DNA of 64,000 nucleotides from Branchiostoma floridae (Eukaryota > Chordata > Leptocardii > Amphioxiformes > Branchiostomatidae): the NCBI RefSeq assembly GCF_000003815.2, contig NC_049984.1:7664402-7728401 (forward strand), written 5' to 3'. Of this stretch, positions 61,566-64,000 are shown one piece after another (within the stretch, counting starts at the first letter, position 1; the number at the start of each line of letters is the position of its first letter). The notes beneath the pieces are model-generated. The model searched no databases, was not told the DNA's origin, and was given only the letters and a program-made list of their open reading frames with translations. Both the position numbers and the translations under genes were made by a program.

Positions 61566-64000
61566 CTGTGGATGAGGTAAAGAATACCACATGTTACAAA
61601 GGATGTAGTTTCATTATTGTTGCAGTACAAATTTCCCCATATTAGAGACACAGTATCATTCATTTTCTTGACCCCTACCAACATACCATATATCAATAAG
61701 ATCCATACACAACTTCTCTAGTTATGCTGTTTGTGCACACACAGACACATACATGCGCACACACACACACACATGTGTGTTCACCTACATCCCACCCTCA
61801 TACACAGAAAAATACTGAAAACATAACCTTCTTGGCAAAGACGATTTAAGTAAACAGCTTTTTTCTAGTTCTAACCATTATAAACCACACCTTACGTCTA
61901 ACTGATTTACTTCCTTTGCAATGTCAAAATGAAATCAAAGTGCTGGAAAAACTTCAGTCTGATATGTTTCTATCCCCTGAAACATTATGGGCAGATTTAC
62001 AACAGACTCTTTCAGATCAGCTTTTAAATCTGAGAACTGGCAGACTAAACTGTCAGGGGCTATCCTCAAAAATTGTACCCAAACATATTTATCAGGTCTT
62101 CTATTTCTAATACAACAGTTTGTATGCTCCAAATATCACAAATACTTGCCCTGTCTTTGGTCAAAGGTCAGTTGTAGTTGACTGACTGAAATTCTAACAG
62201 GGGCTCAGAAAGACATCCCTACATACCCCATCCTAATGTCCTTGACACTAGGTGGACCTAACTGTCAGGAGTAGGAATTGAACCCATGAGTCTAGGTTAC
62301 ATATTTGGTTTAACAAATACTGGTAAGTGAAATTTCTCAGAATTTCCATACCTTACTACCTGACTATTATATGTATAAACAGTACAATAAACCAATTTCT
62401 TTTTCTCACAAGGAACTATTCCACAAAGTTTACATTATAGACTACAAAATGTAAATGTTTATGCTGCATACTAGGAGCAACACAGAGTCTTCCCAAGGGG
62501 AAACTGTGGTACCAAATGTAGCCACACCTCACAAAGAGGATGTGATAGGGGACAAGAGGATTCTGCATCTCTTCAAAATTTGTGAAGTATCAGGAATCAC
62601 CAGGACTAAATCTGTCGCTACAGAACTAAATCTATTGCTACATGCTACAACTCAAAGTCATGAAATGCCTTCCTTTCCTTTCAGCTATCCTGTTTCAATG
62701 TTAACAACTTCTACAAGAAAATTGCTTTTGCAGTTCCAAGGAAACCAGCTAGAGGAAATGTCTTCCTGAGCAACATATGCCCCACGATACAGTACTAGCC
62801 TGGGTATCAGTAGCCTATGTATTAGCCTGGTCCCGACCTCCAGTCGCTGATGTATGTATGTACAGTACTTCCTCAGTTCCTGTCCGTGTGCCTAAAGATA
62901 CCCATTGCTCATGACGAAAGTCTCACGACTGTATACTGTCGTCAGTCTGAAGAAGGCCTAAGTGTCTAAGTGTCTTCACTTTTGCTTTGGGTAAGAATAT
63001 ATTATAAATATTAATAATTTTCTTCTGCCATGATATGCCCCAAATAATGGCATCATGTAAAGGTCATAATATACATGTAGTAATTGTGATGTATATCAAA
63101 TGTGACAAACCATCTCAAATGGAGTTTCAATTTGTATATATCATGTATTTAATACCATATTTTCCTTAGCTCAGGGTGTTAACACTTACAACACATACAT
63201 GCAACCATACTATCAAGCAACTTCTCCTCAACAAAGTATAAATTTATTTTACGAAATGAGCTCATCATTGTACAGAAACTTCATCCCTTTTATCATTACC
63301 TCATGTTGTGACATATAATTTGCTATGAATATACCATACATATAATGAAGGTGGAATTCCTATCATACTTATGAATTCCTGAGTTGAGATTATGGAATTT
63401 TCAAGGCCAGTCATTTCAAAATGACAGGCAATCATACATGTAGTTTCCTTGAGACCACGATATTAAAAGGGGGAATTAGATTTAATGGCAAAGTTTGTCG
63501 TGCACTCACTTTGACTCAAAATTACATGTACGTCAGTCAACTTGCACACAATTTGCACACAAATTACATTTTCTCACTTCCCAAATCCACTGGGGTGAAC
63601 AAAAGTAAGAACAAGTCAGAGAAGTTAAAGCAAGTCATCTTGTCGGCCTGACATGATAAAAAATGCACCAGATCTAATTTAGATTTCAGTAAATGTGGTA
63701 CTTTTAAGTTTTAGATCAACAATTGCTACCTACTGGCATCTGTGCTCTTCCACAAGGTAAATATATTCTAGAAAGACAAATAAGCAAGAGAGGTTTTCAG
63801 ACTAGCAAAAATCTCAGGGTACCAAATAAAGCTGGTAGACACATGACCTTGTGACAAGATTTCAGTGAAGTATCTATAGTATTTCTTAATGTTCCATAGC
63901 CCAAGACATCACACAAAAAAGATGTTAGTGATCCTTCCCAAATCCCTTCATCAATCCCAGCTACTGTATCTCCCTCCTTTGGTGGTTGGCTGGCAAGATG
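61566..64000 (-). other. 5' intron of MBTPS1, no first exon found
   Basis: The exon at 61565 begins with two bases completing a Glu codon, so an upstream coding exon ending in phase 1 is required. It should encode a hydrophobic signal peptide and about 50 residues. I looked for such a frame with a donor on the minus strand and saw none, so it probably lies beyond the right edge. A CA-rich patch with a palindromic centre occurs at about 61755-61783. No other feature is visible. Confidence 0.7.

Noticed and set aside
61566-61696. Frame upstream of the first visible exon as a start region
   Set aside because: The frame continuing to 61696 crosses the acceptor CCACAG. Its translation has no signal peptide and does not match the S1P N terminus.

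Overview
This is a eukaryotic, intron-dominated window. The 8-mer TACATGTA is strongly over-represented, tRNA-derived SINEs, a CR1/L2-like LINE and several hAT and Harbinger MITEs are present, and the encoded protein is close to the vertebrate orthologue. Together these suggest an invertebrate chordate, most likely a Branchiostoma (amphioxus) species. The species call is inference.

The only host gene I can support is on the minus strand and crosses almost the whole window. It is MBTPS1 (site-1 protease, S1P/SKI-1), the Golgi subtilisin-type protease that cleaves SREBP and ATF6 precursors. Eight conserved coding exons are found, read right to left: 61414-61565, 51374-51476, 32900-33015, 26066-26183, 24932-25042, 13069-13178, 6639-6823 and 26-128. 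All junctions use GT/AG, the phases join without a break, and the spliced product corresponds to about residues 55-378 of human S1P. It covers most of the prodomain with its conserved autocleavage motif GRHTSRRLL, the catalytic Asp (VFDTGL), the catalytic His (GHGTF) and the oxyanion Asn (AIGNDGP). The first coding exon (signal peptide) lies beyond the right edge, and the catalytic Ser and C-terminal exons lie beyond the left edge. A ninth candidate exon, 27008-27163, has symmetric phase 0 and would insert 52 very basic residues into the prodomain just before the main autocleavage site. It is the most interesting coding observation here.

The introns hold the rest. From left to right: two adjacent degenerate satellites (1.2-2.8 kb); SINEs (2.9, 33.1, 38.0 kb, and one reversed at 37.6 kb); a Harbinger MITE nested in an older repeat (4.9 kb); a roughly 17-unit 35-bp minisatellite (20.1 kb); a 50-bp-arm near-perfect hairpin (23.4 kb); a second minisatellite (24.6 kb); a 5'-truncated LINE with a 16-bp target duplication (36.5-37.5 kb); hAT-type MITEs at 38.2, 38.6, 43.6, 58.3 and 61.0 kb; a P-Q duplication with a 616-bp indel (41.5-42.5 kb); a 1-kb palindrome-ended element (45.7 kb); and a 131-bp tandem duplication (60 kb). 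Several GC/CpG-richer blocks inside the AT-rich introns could be regulatory, but nothing in the sequence proves this. Two 100-N assembly gaps are present.

I found no prokaryotic system, CRISPR array, tRNA/rRNA gene or second host gene. Most open reading frames in the window are chance frames in intron sequence.
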